Of a stretch of DNA of 18,016 nt, positions 14,978 to 18,016 are shown one piece after another (positions within the stretch are counted from its first letter, which is position 1; each line of letters starts with the position of its first letter). Source of the DNA: Caryophanales bacterium UBA7476 (GTDB lineage: Bacteria; Bacillota_I; Bacilli_A; RF39; UBA660); NCBI GenBank assembly GCA_002477275.1, contig DLOU01000058.1, positions 1-18,016 on the forward strand. The letters run 5' to 3'. The position numbers and the translations under genes are program-made. A model generated the notes under the pieces. The model had not been told where the DNA came from. It saw only the letters and a list, made by a program, of their open reading frames with translations, and did no database searches.

Positions 14978-15818
14978 TTTAATAATACCAATATATAATG
15001 CTGTTGATACTCTTCCTTATACTTTAATGAGTATAAGACTGCAGAGTATAAGTAATCTTGTTAATATTTATTTAATTGATGATTTTTCTTCTTGTAGTTA
15101 TGATGAAATAATTAATGAATTTAAAGACTTGAATATAACATATAAAAAATTAGAAAAAAATAGTGGGCCTGGAGTTGCTAGACAAGTTGGAATTGATGTT
15201 AGTGACAGTAAGTATATTATGTTTATGGATTCTGATGATTTGTTCTTCTTTTCCGATAGTATAAAAATGCTTTATTCAAAAATAGAAGAAGGTTATGATC
15301 ATGTAGCAGGACTAACTTTTTATGAAAAGAATAATGTTCAGTTTTATAATGAAGGAGATTTACATAGTAAAATATATAGAAGAAGTTTTATTGAAAAAAA
15401 TAATATTAAATTTAATAAAACTAGATTTCATGAAGATAACTTTTTTAATAATTTATTATTAATATGTGATCCTAAAATGACTATTATAGATATTCCAATT
15501 TATATCTATGTTAATAATCCTAATTCTATTACTAGTAGTGAATGGGATAATGAATTTGAGAGACTTGAGATATTACTTTCTAACATGAGAGAATTAATAT
15601 TAGAAGGTAAGAAGAGAAATTGTGATAAAAAAATAGTTTTATTTTATACTGCAATTAAAATAAAATATTTTAATAGATTATGGGATAAGTTTACTAGTGA
15701 ACAAAAGAAAATATTTAAGAAATGGTTGAAAGAATATGATATAAAACTAGAGAAGTATTTGACTAATACTAATTATGAAGTAATTATTGATGAAATATGT
15801 GAAACATATGATTATTAG
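14970..15818 (+). CDS. Family 2 glycosyltransferase (tandem paralogue)
   Basis: 282 residues; the start ATG at 14970 lies inside the end of the previous gene (8-base overlap) with a GGAGG ribosome site at 14959-14963, so the two are translationally coupled. GT-A motifs: LIIPIYNAVDTLPYTLMSI (4-22), YLIDDFSS (34-41), EKNSGPGVARQVGID (62-76), metal-binding DSDD (87-90), and RFHEDNFFNNLL with the usual acidic pair. The C-terminal SKIYRRSFIEKNNIKF resembles the first glycosyltransferase. The pair probably adds two successive sugars to one surface glycan. That is an inference from the pairing and the neighbouring wall-synthesis gene. Confidence 0.85.
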   Translation: MIDLIIPIYNAVDTLPYTLMSIRLQSISNLVNIYLIDDFSSCSYDEIINEFKDLNITYKKLEKNSGPGVARQVGIDVSDSKYIMFMDSDDLFFFSDSIKMLYSKIEEGYDHVAGLTFYEKNNVQFYNEGDLHSKIYRRSFIEKNNIKFNKTRFHEDNFFNNLLLICDPKMTIIDIPIYIYVNNPNSITSSEWDNEFERLEILLSNMRELILEGKKRNCDKKIVLFYTAIKIKYFNRLWDKFTSEQKKIFKKWLKEYDIKLEKYLTNTNYEVIIDEICETYDY

Positions 15819-15864
15819 TCATAATAAAATAATTCTTTAGACATATAAATTAATAGGTGATTAT

Positions 15865-17769
15865 ATGTTTACTAGAAAAATTGATATGAGAATGAAAATA
15901 TTATTTTTAATATTTTCATTTTTACTTTGTTTAGTTGTTGTTAGAATTTTTTATGTACAGATATTTGAATATGATAAACTTTATTCTTTAGCTAATGATT
16001 TATGGAGTCGTGATTTACCAATTGAAGCGGATAGGGGGCTTATTCTCGATAGGAATGGTGTTGTACTTGCTGATAATTTAACTACTACTTCTTTAGTGAT
16101 CATTCCTAATCAAATAAAAAATAAAGAAGACGTTACTCAAAAACTTTCTTCTATTTTAGGAATTAGTTATGATGATATGTATAAACATGTTAATAAAAAA
16201 ACATCTATTGAAAGAGTTCATCCTGAAGGAAGAAGACTTAGTTATGAAGTTGCTAATAAAATTTCTGAATTAAAATTAGATGGTGTATATTTGGTAAAAG
16301 AATCTAAAAGAAATTATCCATTTGGTAATTTACTATCTCATACTCTTGGTTATGTTGGAATTGATAATCAGGGATTATCTGGTCTTGAACTTCAATATGA
16401 TAAATATTTAACTGGAGAAAGTGGAGCTATTAAATATTTTTCTGATGCTAAAGGAAATAAACTTAATTTGTCGGACGTATATTTGGAACCTCAGGATGGT
16501 ATGAATTTACAACTTACTATTGATATTAATATTCAGAAATCATTAGAGAGAGAACTTGATAATGTTGTTTCTATGTTTTCTCCAGATATGGCACTTGCTA
16601 TTGTAATGGATCCAAATACAGGAGAAATATTAGGAATGGCATCACGACCTGATTATGATCCAAATAATTATAAGAATTATACTTCTGAGGTACTTAGTCG
16701 TAATCTTCCAATATGGTCTACATATGAACCTGGAAGTACTCAAAAAATAATAACAACTGCAGCAGCTGTAAATGAGGGGGTTGTTGATTTGGATAAAGAT
16801 ACTTTTTATGATGGTGGAAGTGTTAAGGTTGATACATCAGTTATAAAATGTTGGAAGGCAGGAGGACATGGCCAACAAACATTTATGGAAGTTCTTCAAA
16901 ACTCTTGTAATCCTGGATTTGTAAAACTTGGTCAACTTCTTGGTAAGGATAGATTATTTTCATATTTAGATAAATTCGGTTTTGGCGAACGAACTGGAAT
17001 TGATTTAAGTGGTGAAGGTACTGGAATAATATTTCCACTTTCTAAAGTTGGTAATGTTGAACTTGCTACTACTGCATTTGGACAAGGAATATCTGTAACA
17101 CCTATACAACAAGTTACAGCTGTTTCTGCAGTTGTTAATGGAGGAAAATTGTATAAACCATATGTTGTAAAAAATATTTTAGAAAAAGAAACTGGTAATA
17201 TTATTGATAAAAAAGAACCTGTTTTTGTTAGAAAGACTATTTCTGAAGAAACATCAAAAATAATGAGAAGAGCACTTGAAAATGTAGTTAGTAAGGGTGG
17301 AGGAAAAGCTGCTTATATTGATGGTTATAGAATTGGTGGAAAAACTGGAACAGCTCAAAAAGTACAAAATGGAGTGTATTTGGTTAATAATTATATAATG
17401 TCCTTCATGTCTGTTGTTCCTGCTAATAAACCTCAGGCTGTATTTTATTTAGCAATTGACAATCCTAAAAATACTGCGATGCTTTCTAGTTATACTACTA
17501 CACCAATTGCAAGACGTATTTTATTAGATATAATAGATGCTCTTGGGATTGAAAAACAAAGTAATCAAATTGAAAAAGATTTAGAATGGAATGATACACC
17601 TATATATGAGGTGCCTAATGTTGTTGGAATAAATAAAAAAGAAGCAACAAATTTATTAAAAAACTTTTCTGTAGAATACGTTGGCGATGGTGAAAAAGTT
17701 ATTAGTCAATCACCTGATGCTGGTACAAGAGTAGAAGAAAAATCAATTGTTAGATTGATGCTTGAGTAA
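15865..17769 (+). CDS. SpoVD/PBP2B-type penicillin-binding transpeptidase with PASTA domain
   Basis: 634 residues. Short cytosolic N-terminus, one membrane helix at ~11-31, a dimerisation/pedestal region (EADRGLILDRNGVVLADN, ~53-70; NLLSHTLGYVG), then the transpeptidase domain: S291-T-Q-K294 (acyl-enzyme serine), S347-C-N349 and K493-T-G495. A single PASTA repeat ends the protein (YEVPNVVGINKKEATNLL, then VISQSPDAGTRVEEKSIVRLMLE). This is a class B, monofunctional enzyme that cross-links peptidoglycan, normally the septal one working with FtsW; in spore formers the same architecture is SpoVD. Nothing here indicates sporulation, so a division role is more likely. AGGTGA ribosome site at 15855-15860. 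The gap to the glycosyltransferases is 46 bases with no clear promoter. Confidence 0.92.
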   Translation: MFTRKIDMRMKILFLIFSFLLCLVVVRIFYVQIFEYDKLYSLANDLWSRDLPIEADRGLILDRNGVVLADNLTTTSLVIIPNQIKNKEDVTQKLSSILGISYDDMYKHVNKKTSIERVHPEGRRLSYEVANKISELKLDGVYLVKESKRNYPFGNLLSHTLGYVGIDNQGLSGLELQYDKYLTGESGAIKYFSDAKGNKLNLSDVYLEPQDGMNLQLTIDINIQKSLERELDNVVSMFSPDMALAIVMDPNTGEILGMASRPDYDPNNYKNYTSEVLSRNLPIWSTYEPGSTQKIITTAAAVNEGVVDLDKDTFYDGGSVKVDTSVIKCWKAGGHGQQTFMEVLQNSCNPGFVKLGQLLGKDRLFSYLDKFGFGERTGIDLSGEGTGIIFPLSKVGNVELATTAFGQGISVTPIQQVTAVSAVVNGGKLYKPYVVKNILEKETGNIIDKKEPVFVRKTISEETSKIMRRALENVVSKGGGKAAYIDGYRIGGKTGTAQKVQNGVYLVNNYIMSFMSVVPANKPQAVFYLAIDNPKNTAMLSSYTTTPIARRILLDIIDALGIEKQSNQIEKDLEWNDTPIYEVPNVVGINKKEATNLLKNFSVEYVGDGEKVISQSPDAGTRVEEKSIVRLMLE

Positions 17770-17771
17770 AT

Positions 17772-17962
17772 ATTTCTGATGCCAAACTTTTAACTTATAG
17801 AGAGGATACTAATATACCTAATAAGCTTTTAAATGTTAGTAGAGAATCTCATATGTTTTGGTTAGGTATGGCAGACAGTAATAATATATAGATACTTATC
17901 GGTTAAGTGATGAACTTGGAGTAAGACCTGTAATTCTAGTTTCAAAAAATGATATTAAATAA
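17772..17962 (+). pseudogene. Frameshifted remnant of a DUF6273/lectin-like surface-protein C-terminus
   Basis: Reading from 17772: SDAKLLTYRE, then SHMFWLGMADSNNI and a TAG at 17889-17891. In another frame from 17891: DTYRLSDELGVRPVILVSKND and TAA at 17960-17962. These align with LLTYQEADAA, SYWLGSAGG and YGVRPVIEIPTSE at the end of the surface protein at 1504-2838, in the same order. The N-terminal four fifths, start and signal peptide are missing; the fragment begins two bases after the penicillin-binding protein stop. There is no GC-rich block, so this copy was not diversified as the other seems to be. Clearly a broken relic; which parent gene it came from is unknown. Confidence 0.7.
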
Positions 17963-17965
17963 ATT

Positions 17966-18001
17966 AAACTACTAGTTTATGGACTAGTAGTTTTGTTTTT
18001 T
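17966..18001 (+). terminator. Strong rho-independent terminator
   Basis: Perfect 11-base stem AAACTACTAGT (17966-17976) with ACTAGTAGTTT (17983-17993), loop TTATGG, then TGTTTTTTTA. It begins with the same AAACTAC as the terminator at 2845 and lies at a similar distance (33 against 36 bases) from its GVRPV codons. Confidence 0.85.
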
Positions 18002-18016
18002 TATTTATAAGGAAAG

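Noticed and set aside
14321..15240. DADD and DSDD motifs as a possible reverse transcriptase YxDD for the DGR
   Set aside because: They sit in the metal-binding position of two clear GT2 glycosyltransferases, with the full GT-A context and none of the RT motifs around them.
1..18016. A DGR template repeat within the window
   Set aside because: No second GC-rich block related to 2697-2814 was seen on either strand; the relic at 17772-17962 is AT-rich and too diverged to be a template.
1..18016. Reassignment of TGA to tryptophan (Mycoplasma-type code)
   Set aside because: Several genes end in TGA at their expected family lengths and Trp is written TGG throughout.
1..18016. CRISPR arrays, tRNA, rRNA or insertion sequences
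   Set aside because: No short regularly spaced repeats, no cloverleaf-like intergenic sequence and no transposase were seen; intergenic gaps are short and hold promoters and terminators.

Overview
The window comes from a very AT-rich, low-GC Gram-positive bacterium, most likely an uncultured gut Bacilli/Mollicutes-related lineage (RF39- or Erysipelotrichales-like). The lineage is inferred from composition, gene content and Shine-Dalgarno usage, not from a search. TGA is used as a stop (trmL, the M3-like peptidase gene, the first glycosyltransferase) and Trp is TGG, so the code is standard. A PASTA-containing penicillin-binding protein shows that the cell has peptidoglycan, so it is not a wall-less mycoplasma.

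Layout. (1) 1-1380: two tandem, nearly identical YhcG/DUF1016-type PDDEXK nuclease genes. The first is cut by the window edge. The second carries an in-frame TAA that separates its N-terminal domain from an otherwise intact nuclease domain. (2) 1391-2873: an isolated transcription unit for a secreted surface protein. Its promoter contains a run of seven G between the -35 and -10 boxes. The last ~115 bases of its coding sequence switch abruptly to GC-rich, NNC/NNT-type codons ending in Gly-Val-Arg-Pro-Val, which is the expected look of a diversity-generating retroelement (DGR) variable region. No reverse transcriptase or template repeat lies in the window, so this would be a remote target. (3) 2872-6184: housekeeping genes: a U32-family RNA-hydroxylation protein, a membrane-anchored thioredoxin-fold protein and the tRNA methyltransferase TrmL. 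(4) 6236-9905: a compact probable operon of an ABC1/UbiB kinase-like protein, a small M3-like metallopeptidase, an 88-residue unknown and a helicase-associated-domain/HTH protein, closed by a perfect terminator. (5) 9906-11613: a monocistronic gene for a protein of unknown N-terminal fold with eight exact-length 22-residue leucine-rich repeats and no signal peptide. (6) 11611-13890, minus strand: a fused ATPase-permease ABC transporter of MacB/FtsX type. (7) 14051-17769: two overlapping family-2 glycosyltransferases, then a SpoVD/PBP2B-type transpeptidase, i.e. cell-envelope synthesis. (8) 17772-18001: a frameshifted remnant of the C-terminal domain of a paralogue of the surface protein, followed by a strong terminator.

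The most notable feature is the surface protein at 1504-2838. It combines a possible phase-variation switch (the poly-G promoter spacer) with a possible DGR-diversified ligand-binding tip. A decayed, undiversified relative of the same domain survives at the other end of the window. Proof needs the rest of the genome (reverse transcriptase plus template repeat) and population reads.
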